Assembly: GCF_014652355.1 (NCBI RefSeq)
Contig: NZ_BMYQ01000006.1
Location: 153,471-217,470, forward strand
Length of the DNA stretch: 64,000 bases
Direction of reading: 5' to 3'
Source of the DNA: Gemmobacter lanyuensis
Lineage (GTDB): Bacteria; Pseudomonadota; Alphaproteobacteria; Rhodobacterales; Rhodobacteraceae
A program made the position numbers and the translations under genes. Below are positions 17,718 to 25,128 of the stretch, piece by piece (positions within the stretch are counted from its first letter, which is position 1; each line of letters begins with the position of its first letter). The notes below the pieces were generated by a model, which was not told the DNA's origin, did no database searches, and saw only the letters and a program-made list of their open reading frames with translations.

Positions 17718-17896
17718 GGCGCGAAGGTGCCGCAAGGTTCTGCGAGGGGCAACTCACTTCCCCGCCAGCCGGGCAGGAATTGGCCGGTCGGCTTTTGGCA
17801 TTTCCCCGCACGGCGCAACTTGGCAAGTCTCGCCCGGATCGTTAGAGGAAAGGCGTCAATCGGGCGAGTCTGCCCCAGCTTCAGGAGATGCGTGTC

Positions 17897-18769
17897 ATGT
17901 TCAAAGGGTCCATGCCTGCCCTTGTCACGCCGTTCAAGAACGGCGCACTGGATGTGGATACGCTCAAGAAACTTGTGGAGTGGCACATCGCCGAAGGGTC
18001 GAATGCGATCGTTCCGGTGGGGACCACGGGGGAAAGCCCGACGCTGAGCCATGAGGAACATGGCCGCGTCATCGAGATCGTGGTGCAGACCGTGGCGGGC
18101 CGCGTGCCGGTGATTGCCGGGGCCGGGTCGAACAATACCATCGAAGGCGTTGGCCTGATCCAGCACGCTGAAAAGGTGGGTGCAGATGCCGCGCTGGTGG
18201 TGACCCCCTATTACAACAAACCGACCCAGGCCGGGATGATCGCGCATTTTACCGCGCTGCATGACGCCTCGAGCCTGCCGATCTTCATCTACAACATCCC
18301 CGGCCGCTCGGTTGTGGACATGACGCCCGAAACGATGGGCGAGCTGGCCAAGCTGCCGCGGATCGTCGGCGTCAAGGATGCCACCGGCAAGATCGAGCGC
18401 GTGTCGATGCAGCGCGCAAGCTGCGGCGCCGATTTCATCCAGCTGTCGGGTGAGGATGCCACCGCGCTTGGCTTCAACGCCCATGGCGGCGTGGGTTGCA
18501 TTTCGGTGACGGCCAACGTGGCCCCACGGCTCTGCGCCGAATTCCAGGCGGCGACCCTGAAGGGGGATTACGCCAAGGCGCTGGAATATCAGGACCGTCT
18601 GATGCCGCTCCATGAGGCAATCTTCATCGAGCCCGGTCTGGCCGGGGCCAAATACGGCTTGTCCCTGCTGGGCATGTGCAGCGAAGAGGTGCGTCTGCCG
18701 CTGGTCGGTCTGACCGATGGCACCAAGGCGCGCATCAAGGCTGCGATGCAACATGCGGGTCTGATCTGA
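17897..18769 (+). CDS. dapA: 4-hydroxy-tetrahydrodipicolinate synthase
   Basis: The 290-aa enzyme condenses pyruvate with aspartate semialdehyde, the first committed step of lysine and meso-diaminopimelate synthesis. Motifs are [11 protein letters not shown] (pyruvate carboxylate binding), [10 protein letters not shown], the catalytic Tyr in [13 protein letters not shown] and the Schiff-base Lys in [11 protein letters not shown] chose ATG 17897 (MFKGSMPAL) because AGGAG lies 10 bases upstream; ATG 17888 is only one base from it. It diverges from slt, so two peptidoglycan-related genes share the intergenic region. Confidence 0.96.
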   Translation: MFKGSMPALVTPFKNGALDVDTLKKLVEWHIAEGSNAIVPVGTTGESPTLSHEEHGRVIEIVVQTVAGRVPVIAGAGSNNTIEGVGLIQHAEKVGADAALVVTPYYNKPTQAGMIAHFTALHDASSLPIFIYNIPGRSVVDMTPETMGELAKLPRIVGVKDATGKIERVSMQRASCGADFIQLSGEDATALGFNAHGGVGCISVTANVAPRLCAEFQAATLKGDYAKALEYQDRLMPLHEAIFIEPGLAGAKYGLSLLGMCSEEVRLPLVGLTDGTKARIKAAMQHAGLI

Positions 18770-18776
18770 AGAAAGA

Positions 18777-18862
18777 GGGGGGCGCTGCCCCCCGCCCGTT
18801 CCGGGCGCCCCCCGGGATATTTTTGCCAAGATGAACAAGGGCCTTGCGTGTGCGGGGCCCTT
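18777..18862 (+). terminator. Terminator region after dapA with two alternative GC hairpins and a third downstream hairpin
   Basis: GGGGGGC (18777-18783) can pair with GCCCCCC (18787-18793). Alternatively GGGGGGCGC (18777-18785) can pair with GCGCCCCCC (18805-18813). The two structures exclude each other, and the second is followed by GGGATATTTTT. Farther on, AAGGGCC (18837-18843) pairs with GGCCCTT (18856-18862), followed by TT. Together they should end dapA transcription before the EamA gene at 18883. I recall similar intergenic sequence ending in GGGATATTTTTGCC in Rhodobacteraceae genomes; that is memory, not a search. Confidence 0.65.
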
Positions 18863-18882
18863 TTGTCTGTCAGGAGCCGGTG

Positions 18883-19764
18883 ATGAGCGACAATCTGCGC
18901 GGCAGTCTGTTCATGGTGCTGGCCATGTGCGGTTTTGCGATCGAGGATATGTTCCTCAAGCGGGTGGCGGGCGCGGGGATGCCGGTGGGGCAGGTGCTGA
19001 TCCTGTTCGGCGGCGGCGGCATGTTGGCCTTCATGGCGCTGGCGCGCGCCCAGGGCCAGGCGATCTGGCACCCGGCGGTGGTTCAACCGCGGATGCTGGT
19101 GAAGGCCGCGTTCGAGGTGACGGGGCGATTGTTCTATACGCTGGCCATTGCCTATACCGCCCTTTCGAGCGCGAGCGCCATTTTGCAGGCCACGCCCCTT
19201 GTGGTGGTGGCGGGGGCCGCGCTGATCTTTGGCGAAAGCGTGGGTTGGCGGCGCTGGGCGGCGATTCTGGCGGGGCTGGGTGGGGTGCTGGTGATCCTGC
19301 GGCCGGGGCTTGAGGGGTTTTCGGCGGCCTCCATCCTTGCGGTGATCGGGCTTTTGGGCTTTGCGGGGCGGGATCTGGCGACGCGGGCCGCGCCGAAGGT
19401 GCTGTCGAACTTCCAGCTCGGGATTTACGGCTTTGCGGCCATGGTGCCGACCGGGGCTGTCTTGCTGATCTGGCAGGGTGGGGCGCAGGTGCCGGATGGC
19501 GCGCAGGTGGCGCAGCTGGTGGCGGCGGTGTTGATCGGGGTCTATGCCTATTGGGCGCTGACCCTCGCCATGCGAACGGGCGAAGTGAGTGTGGTCACGC
19601 CCTTCCGCTATACCCGGCTGGTCTTTGCGCTGATTCTGGGCGTGCTGGTCTTTGGCGAGCGTCCCGATGCCCTGACGCTGATCGGGTCTGCGATTGTGGT
19701 GGGGGCGGGGATCTATACGCTGCTGGGCACGCGGCGTCAGGTCTTGCGCCGCGCGGCGAACTGA
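18883..19764 (+). CDS. DMT superfamily (EamA) transporter
   Basis: The 293-aa membrane protein starts at ATG 18883 behind CAGGAG. About ten hydrophobic segments are arranged as two EamA repeats; the first closes with ALIFGESVGWRRWAAILAGLGGVLVI and the second with LVFGERPDALTLIGSAIVVGAGIY, the usual EamA ending. Members export amino acids, nucleotides or other metabolites. The substrate is not predictable. The last 28 bases overlap the convergent ion channel gene. Confidence 0.9.
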   Translation: MSDNLRGSLFMVLAMCGFAIEDMFLKRVAGAGMPVGQVLILFGGGGMLAFMALARAQGQAIWHPAVVQPRMLVKAAFEVTGRLFYTLAIAYTALSSASAILQATPLVVVAGAALIFGESVGWRRWAAILAGLGGVLVILRPGLEGFSAASILAVIGLLGFAGRDLATRAAPKVLSNFQLGIYGFAAMVPTGAVLLIWQGGAQVPDGAQVAQLVAAVLIGVYAYWALTLAMRTGEVSVVTPFRYTRLVFALILGVLVFGERPDALTLIGSAIVVGAGIYTLLGTRRQVLRRAAN

Positions 19765-20177
19765 TCGAGCCGGACCTGGCGCAGCGCCTCGACCAAGAGT
19801 GCCGTCAGCAGGCCGAAGCTGAGAAAGCCGTTCGCTGCGGCCATCCCGCCGAGCAGCCGCCATTGATGCGGAAGCAGCACATCCCCGAAGCCGAGGGTGG
19901 TAAAGGTGACCAGCGAGAAATAGACTGATTCTTCCAGCGTCGCGAAGACGCCTAGCCCGAAGAAGGCGAAGGCCCAGAGCCAGACGCCCACCGTGATCAT
20001 CCCCAGCACCCAGAGCGAGACGCCCGCGATCACCACCAGCAGCTTGGGCCGGTGCGGTTCGCGCAAAAGCCAGGGGTGCACGCGCGCCAGCATGGTTTCG
20101 ACCAGCAGCGCCGAAGCCGCCCCCAGAAGGATCGAGAGCGTGAGCAGGATCGAGCCGAGAAAGATCTGGGTCAGCAT
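19737..20177 (-). CDS. Two-TM potassium channel family protein (Ion_trans_2)
   Basis: A 146-aa product from ATG 20177. There are three hydrophobic stretches: about residues 3-24, 44-68 and the region after about 100. The selectivity-filter-like segment [17 protein letters not shown] contains TLGFGD, a variant of the TVGYGD potassium filter, preceded by a pore helix ([12 protein letters not shown]). No RCK/TrkA cytoplasmic domain is present. Such short proteins probably tetramerise as simple cation channels. An upstream in-frame start at 20240 is less likely because the first membrane segment begins right after 20177. Its 3' end overlaps the EamA gene by 28 bases. Confidence 0.82.
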   Translation of the reverse strand: MLTQIFLGSILLTLSILLGAASALLVETMLARVHPWLLREPHRPKLLVVIAGVSLWVLGMITVGVWLWAFAFFGLGVFATLEESVYFSLVTFTTLGFGDVLLPHQWRLLGGMAAANGFLSFGLLTALLVEALRQVRLDQFAARRKT

Positions 20178-20260
20178 GGGGCATCTCTGCCACGTCGCGG
20201 GCGGGCTGCCTATGGGGTGATCTGGACTTTTTGGCGCCAAGCGCCTATCTCGGGCAGATC

Positions 20261-20731
20261 ATGGCCCAGAAATCTGACCCGAATTCCAAGCTCATCGCCG
20301 AAAATCGCCGCGCACGTTTCGATTACTTCATCGAAAGTGACCTTGAGGCGGGCATCATGCTGTTCGGGTCCGAGGTGAAATCGCTGCGGCAGGGCGGGTC
20401 CAACCTGGGCGAAAGCTATGCCACGGTCGAGGGGGGGGAGCTCTGGCTCATCAACTCCTACATCGCGCCCTACCGCGAGGCGAAGACCTGGGGCCATGAA
20501 GAGCGGCGGCTGCGCAAGCTTCTGGTGTCGAAGAAAGAGCTGTCGAAGCTGTGGAATGCCACGGCCCGCGAAGGCATGACCATCGTGCCGATGAAATGGT
20601 ATTTCAACGACCGCGGTCTGGTGAAGGTCAAGCTGGGTGTCGCCAAGGGCAAGAAGCTGTCCGACAAGCGCGAAACCGTCGCCAAACGCGATTGGGACCG
20701 GCAGAAACAGCGGCTTTTGAAGGCGCATTGA
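20261..20731 (+). CDS. smpB: SsrA (tmRNA)-binding protein SmpB
   Basis: A 156-aa protein with all SmpB landmarks: [70 protein letters not shown] and the basic C-terminal tail [20 protein letters not shown] that enters the ribosomal mRNA channel. SmpB with tmRNA rescues stalled ribosomes in trans-translation. The start at 20261 (MAQKSD) fits family length; a TTG extension to 20231 is unlikely. The ssrA gene is not in view. Confidence 0.96.
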   Translation: MAQKSDPNSKLIAENRRARFDYFIESDLEAGIMLFGSEVKSLRQGGSNLGESYATVEGGELWLINSYIAPYREAKTWGHEERRLRKLLVSKKELSKLWNATAREGMTIVPMKWYFNDRGLVKVKLGVAKGKKLSDKRETVAKRDWDRQKQRLLKAH

Positions 20732-20836
20732 CGCGGGGCATTGGCCCTTCGTCGGGGTGTTTGCGCTCGCAGCGGCTTCGCGCTTGCCTGCAAGGGCGGC
20801 TGTGGTAAAGCGGGTCCGTGACAGGAGGAGCCGCCG

Positions 20837-21694
20837 ATGACTGCCTTCAAGGACGACCCGAAAACGCTTGTTTCCACCGAATGGCTGGCCGCGCATCTGC
20901 GCGACCCCGATCTGCGGGTGCTGGATGCCAGCTGGTATCTGCCCGATGCGGGTCGCGACGCGAAGGCGGAATATGCCGCTGGCCATATCCCCGGTGCGCG
21001 GTTCTTCGACATTGATGAAATCAGCGACCAGCGGTCGGCCCTGCCGCATATGGCGCCGCCGGTCGAGAAATTCATCAGCCGCATGCGCGCCATGGGCGTG
21101 GGCGATGGGCATCAGGTGGTGGTCTATGACGGGGCGGGGCTGTTTTCTGCCGCGCGTGTCTGGTGGCTGTTCCGCCTGATGGGCAAGACCGACATTGCCG
21201 TGCTGGATGGTGGTCTGCCGAAATGGCGTGCCGAGGGGCGCGAGATCGAGGATATGCCCCCCGTGATGCGCGACCGCCATATCACCGTCAGCCGTCAGGC
21301 CGGGCTGGTGAAGGACGTGACGCAGGTCGCCCATGCCAGCAAGCTGGGCGAGGCCGAGATCATCGACGCCCGTGGCGCCCCGCGCTTCCGTGGCGAGGTG
21401 GCCGAGCCGCGGGCGGGTCTGCGGTCGGGGCATATTCCGGGGTCAAAGAACCTGCCCTTTGGTCAGGTGCTGAACGCCGATGGCACAATGAAAGATGTGA
21501 ACGGTCTGCGCGCCGCCTTTGAGGGCGCGGGCGTGGATCTGTCGAAACCGGCGATCACCACCTGCGGGTCAGGGGTGACGGCTGCGATCCTGGCGCTGGC
21601 GCTGGAACGGATCGGGCACCGGAATTGGTCTCTCTATGACGGATCGTGGGCCGAATGGGGCATGTATGACGATCTGAAGGTCGCGAAAGGGTAA
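20837..21694 (+). CDS. sseA: 3-mercaptopyruvate sulfurtransferase
   Basis: The 285-aa protein has two rhodanese domains. The N-terminal one (residues about 8-140) lacks a catalytic Cys; the C-terminal one has the active loop CGSGVTA, whose Cys-Gly-Ser-Gly form marks 3-mercaptopyruvate rather than thiosulfate specificity. EYAAGHIPGARFFDIDEISD is the conserved inter-motif segment. It takes sulfur from 3-mercaptopyruvate to form an enzyme persulfide. A strong AGGAGG lies upstream. The aminotransferase gene follows after 4 bases; aspartate aminotransferase-type enzymes can make 3-mercaptopyruvate from cysteine, so the pair may form a short pathway. Confidence 0.92.
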   Translation: MTAFKDDPKTLVSTEWLAAHLRDPDLRVLDASWYLPDAGRDAKAEYAAGHIPGARFFDIDEISDQRSALPHMAPPVEKFISRMRAMGVGDGHQVVVYDGAGLFSAARVWWLFRLMGKTDIAVLDGGLPKWRAEGREIEDMPPVMRDRHITVSRQAGLVKDVTQVAHASKLGEAEIIDARGAPRFRGEVAEPRAGLRSGHIPGSKNLPFGQVLNADGTMKDVNGLRAAFEGAGVDLSKPAITTCGSGVTAAILALALERIGHRNWSLYDGSWAEWGMYDDLKVAKG

Positions 21695-21698
21695 AGCG

Positions 21699-22880
21699 AT
21701 GCTGGAAGCACTGAAGGCGCAGCCGCAGGACAAGATCCTGCAACTGATCCAGATGTTCAAGGATGACCCCCGGTCGGACAAGATCGACCTGGGCGTGGGC
21801 GTCTACAAGGATGCCACCGGCCTGACGCCGGTGATGCGCGCGGTGAAGGCGGCGGAAAAGAAGATCTGGGATACCCAGAACACCAAGACCTACACGGCGC
21901 TGACGGGTGAGCCGGGCTATAACACCACCATGCGCGAGCTGATCCTCGCGGGGGCAGTGGCGGGGGATCGCCTTTCCTCGATCGCGACGCCGGGCGGCAC
22001 CGGGGCAGTGCGCCTGGGCATTGATCTGGCCAAGATGGCAAATCCGGGCGCAACGGTCTGGGTGTCGAAACCCACCTGGGGCAACCATATCTCGATCATC
22101 AAGTTCGTGGGCCTGCCGGTTGCCGAATACCGTTACTTCGATGCCGCCGCCGGCGAGGTCGATTTCGCCGCGCTGATGGAGGACCTGGGTCAGGTCAAGG
22201 CGGGCGATGTCGTGCTGCTGCACGGATGCTGCCACAACCCGACGGGCGCCAACCTGACGCTGGACCAGTGGCGCGAGGTCATCGCCCTGCTGCAGGCCAA
22301 GGCCGCGCTGCCGATGGTCGATCTGGCCTATCAGGGCTTTGGCGATGGTCTGGACCAGGACGCCGAGGCGACCCGTCTGATCGCGCAATCCTTCCCGGAA
22401 ATCCTGATTGCCGCTTCGTGCAGCAAGAACTTCGGCGTCTATCGTGACCGTGCGGGCATCCTGATCGCGCTGTCGGCCGATGCGGAACAGGCCAAGATCA
22501 CCCAGGGCAACCTGAACTTCCTGAACCGCCAGACCTACAGCTTCCCGCCCGACCATGGCACCCGCACTGTCATGACCGTGCTGGAAGATGACGCCCTGAC
22601 CGCCGACTGGAAGGCCGAGCTGGAAGAGACCCGCAACGGCATGCTGAGCCTGCGCGAACAGCTGGCGGAAGAGCTGCGGAAGGCCACCAATTCGGACCGC
22701 TTCGATTTCGTGGCACGTCACCGCGGCATGTTCTCGCTTCTGGGGCTGACCGAGGCGCAGGTCGCCCGCCTGCGCGAGGAATTCGGGATCTACATGGTCA
22801 GCGACTCCCGCATCAATATCGCCGGTCTGAATACGGTGACGGTGCCGATCCTGGCCCGCGCGGTGGCGGCCGTCCTGTAA
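21699..22880 (+). CDS. Aromatic amino acid / aspartate aminotransferase, class I
   Basis: The 393-aa PLP enzyme belongs to the TyrB/AspC branch (aminotransferase Ia): DLGVGVYKDATGLTPVM near the N-terminus, HGCCHNPTGANLT (PLP contact Asn), DLAYQGFGDGLDQD, the PLP-binding Lys in AASCSKNFGVYRDRAG, and RINIAGLN with the C-terminal substrate-carboxylate Arg. It exchanges amino groups among aspartate, glutamate and aromatic amino acids. Only 4 bases separate it from sseA, which implies an operon and a possible role in cysteine transamination. A clear terminator follows. Confidence 0.92.
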   Translation: MLEALKAQPQDKILQLIQMFKDDPRSDKIDLGVGVYKDATGLTPVMRAVKAAEKKIWDTQNTKTYTALTGEPGYNTTMRELILAGAVAGDRLSSIATPGGTGAVRLGIDLAKMANPGATVWVSKPTWGNHISIIKFVGLPVAEYRYFDAAAGEVDFAALMEDLGQVKAGDVVLLHGCCHNPTGANLTLDQWREVIALLQAKAALPMVDLAYQGFGDGLDQDAEATRLIAQSFPEILIAASCSKNFGVYRDRAGILIALSADAEQAKITQGNLNFLNRQTYSFPPDHGTRTVMTVLEDDALTADWKAELEETRNGMLSLREQLAEELRKATNSDRFDFVARHRGMFSLLGLTEAQVARLREEFGIYMVSDSRINIAGLNTVTVPILARAVAAVL

Positions 22881-22903
22881 CACGGCGGCAATTCGGAAAG
22901 TGG

Positions 22904-22931
22904 AAAGGCCCGGAGGAAACTCCGGGCCTTT
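22904..22931 (+). terminator. Intrinsic terminator after the aminotransferase gene
   Basis: AAAGGCCCGGAG pairs perfectly with CTCCGGGCCTTT around a GAAA tetraloop (12 bp). The A and T ends make it usable from both sides. It lies 24 bases after the stop at 22880, and the convergent amtB ends at 23010. Confidence 0.85.
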
Positions 22932-23009
22932 GCCATTGCGCCGTGGGAGGAGGCCCGGCGCCGCGCGGATGCGGGGGGGCAGGGAGGAGCCCACCCCCGC
23001 GCGCGCCGA

Positions 23010-24497
23010 TCACATGTAGTAGGCGCGTTCGCCGTGTTCCGCGATGTCCAGACCTTCGCGCTCCACGTCTTCCTTGACGCGCAGGCCCATGGTCAGGTCC
23101 ACCAGCTTGAACAGGATGAACGACCCCACACCCGAGAAGGCCAGCGTGAATGCGACGGCCTTGATCTGCGCCATGATGGCGGTCGAGGCGACGTATTCGG
23201 CCACTTGCAGGGTGCCCGGCTGGCTCAGGTAATCCGGGATGCCCGCACCGCCGAGGGCAGGGTTCACCAGGATGCCGGTGCCGATGGCGCCGATGATGCC
23301 GCCGATCCCGTGGACGCCGAAGACATCAAGCGAGTCATCCAGTTTGAACGCGTTCTTCACATAGGCCACGAAGAGGAAGCACAGCACCCCGGCCACCAGG
23401 CCCAGCACGATCGACCCCATCGGCCCGGCAAAGCCCGCGGCGGGGGTGACGGCAACCAGACCGGCCACGACGCCCGACACCAGACCCAGCAGCGAGGGTT
23501 TGCCCTTCATCGCCCATTCGATGAACATCCAGGCCACGCCACCGGCACCAGCCGCAACGAAGGTGTTCACGATGGCCAGCGAGGTGATCGCGTTGGCTTC
23601 GAGGTTGGAGCCCGCATTGAAACCGAACCAGCCGACGAACAGCAGCGAGGCACCGATCATGGTCATGGTCAGCGAATGGGGCGCCATCGATTCACGGCCA
23701 AAGCCGATGCGCTTGCCAACAAGGATACAGCCCACAAGGCCCGCGACCCCGGCGTTGATATGGACCACGGTGCCACCGGCAAAGTCCAGCGCGCCCCAGT
23801 TCCACAGCAGGCCATTGGCAGCCAGATTGGCGGCAGCGGCTTCGGCAGCGGCGGTATCACCCGCGGCCTGCGCGATCAGCAACGCGGTCTGTTCCTGGGC
23901 CAGGTAGTCCGGGCCGCCCCACCACCAGACCATGTGGGCCATCGGGAAGTAGATCAGCGTCACCCAAAGCACCACAAAGACCATCAGCGAGGAAAACTTG
24001 ATGCGTTCGGCAAAGGCGCCGACGATCAGCGCCGGGGTGATGCAGGCAAAGGTCATCTGGAAGGCGATGAAGGTGAATTCCGGCAGATAGACGCCATTGG
24101 TGAAGGTGGCGACCTTCGAATTCACGTCAACGCCCGCAAGGAACATCTTGGAAAAGCCGCCGACGAAGGTGTCGAGGCTGCCGCCATAGGTGAAGGCCAT
24201 CGAATAGCCGTAAGTCACCCAGATGATCGACACCAGCGCGCAGATCGCAAAAACCTGCGTCAGCACCGACAGCATGTTCTTGCTGCGGACAAGGCCGCCG
24301 TAGAACAGCGCCAGACCCGGAACGGTCATCAACAGCACCAGCACCGTCGAGATCGACATCCAGGCCACATCGCCGTTGTTCACCGATTGCTCGAACGTAT
24401 AGGGCGCCAGCGGGGCCGCAGCCTCCTGCGCCCACAGCGGCAGCCCGGCCAGCGCACCAAGCGCGGCGAGGCCGGAAATCTTCGTCACATTTTTCAT
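23010..24497 (-). CDS. amtB: Ammonium transporter
   Basis: A 495-aa Amt/MEP/Rh protein starting at ATG 24497 with GGAAGGGG upstream. A cleavable signal peptide (about residues 1-24, ending LPLWAQ) is followed by eleven membrane segments. Family motifs are GLALFYGGLVRSKN, MTFACITPALIVGAFAERIK, FPMAHMVWWWGG (with a pore-lining His) and DFAGGTVVHINAGVAGLVG (second pore His). The charged tail DVEREGLDIAEHGERAYYM is the GlnK-binding C-terminus. It conducts ammonium into the cell and is shut by GlnK, encoded immediately upstream 31 bases away, the classic glnK-amtB operon order. Confidence 0.96.
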   Translation of the reverse strand: MKNVTKISGLAALGALAGLPLWAQEAAAPLAPYTFEQSVNNGDVAWMSISTVLVLLMTVPGLALFYGGLVRSKNMLSVLTQVFAICALVSIIWVTYGYSMAFTYGGSLDTFVGGFSKMFLAGVDVNSKVATFTNGVYLPEFTFIAFQMTFACITPALIVGAFAERIKFSSLMVFVVLWVTLIYFPMAHMVWWWGGPDYLAQEQTALLIAQAAGDTAAAEAAAANLAANGLLWNWGALDFAGGTVVHINAGVAGLVGCILVGKRIGFGRESMAPHSLTMTMIGASLLFVGWFGFNAGSNLEANAITSLAIVNTFVAAGAGGVAWMFIEWAMKGKPSLLGLVSGVVAGLVAVTPAAGFAGPMGSIVLGLVAGVLCFLFVAYVKNAFKLDDSLDVFGVHGIGGIIGAIGTGILVNPALGGAGIPDYLSQPGTLQVAEYVASTAIMAQIKAVAFTLAFSGVGSFILFKLVDLTMGLRVKEDVEREGLDIAEHGERAYYM

Positions 24498-24528
24498 GGT
24501 TTGTTTTTCCCCTTCCACCCTTGATCGC

Positions 24529-24873
24529 TCAGAGCGCGTCGTCGTCGGTTTCGCCGGTCCGCACGCGCACGGCATGTTCCACGTCGAGCACGAAGATCTT
24601 GCCGTCACCGATCTTGTCGGTCCGCGCGGTCGATCGGATCGTTTCCACAACCTGTTCGGCGAGGTTGTCTGCGACGACGATTTCCAGCCGCACCTTCGGG
24701 ACGAAATTCACGGCATATTCAGCGCCGCGGTAGATTTCGGTATGGCCCGACTGCGATCCGAAGCCCTTGATTTCGGTCACCATCATGCCGCGCACGCCGA
24801 TGGTGGTCAGCGCCTCACGGACCTCCTCCAGCTTGAACGGCTTGATTGCTGCGATGATCAGTTTCACCTGCAT
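24529..24873 (-). CDS. glnK: PII nitrogen regulatory protein GlnK
   Basis: A 114-aa PII protein from ATG 24873 (MQVKLIIAAIKPFKLEEV), with AGAAGGGG close upstream. The T-loop GHTEIYRGAEYAV carries Tyr53, equivalent to the uridylylated Tyr51 of E. coli PII (this protein has two extra N-terminal residues). The B-loop region TARTDKIGDGKIFV binds ATP. GlnK senses 2-oxoglutarate and glutamine status and blocks AmtB under ammonium excess. The longer frame to 25104 is not used. Three TGCACA repeats lie 66-128 bp upstream of the start. Confidence 0.95.
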   Translation of the reverse strand: MQVKLIIAAIKPFKLEEVREALTTIGVRGMMVTEIKGFGSQSGHTEIYRGAEYAVNFVPKVRLEIVVADNLAEQVVETIRSTARTDKIGDGKIFVLDVEHAVRVRTGETDDDAL

Positions 24874-24938
24874 CCCCTTCTCTGGCGAATGGCCCGCTGG
24901 GGGCCTTGCCTCGACAGGAAGCCGGGAGCAGGGACGAT

Positions 24939-25001
24939 TGCACAAGAAATCCGCCCAGCAGAAAGCGCCGCAACCGGGGATTGATGCACATTTTTTGCAC
25001 A
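24939..25001. promoter_or_regulatory. Three TGCACA direct repeats upstream of glnK-amtB, possible nitrogen-control region
   Basis: TGCACA occurs at 24939-24944, 24985-24990 and 24996-25001. The last two are 11 bp apart, one helical turn, around a T-rich tract; the first is 46 bp away. GCAC/GTGC half-sites are typical of NtrC binding, and glnK-amtB is a common NtrC target. I found no convincing sigma-54 GG/GC pair, which would fit the sigma-70-dependent NtrC promoters described in Rhodobacter capsulatus. The 255-bp gap is shared with the divergent PBP gene. Confidence 0.35.
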
Positions 25002-25128
25002 AATTTGAAGCTGAGTTTAAAAAATAGGCAGTATCGAAGCGCGAATCGTTCTCGCTGACACTCCACATTCCTGCCGTTGCGGAGTAAGATTTTGGCAAAA
25101 CCAAGGCGCAAGAGCAGGCGTATCAGGC

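Noticed and set aside
17840..17880. TTGGCA-17-TAGAGG as a sigma-70 promoter of dapA
   Set aside because: The -10 match is only 3 of 6 bases, so it is weak evidence in a GC-rich genome.
23034..24524. 496-aa + strand open frame opposite amtB
   Set aside because: Composition is that of an antisense frame, and amtB is unmistakable on the minus strand.
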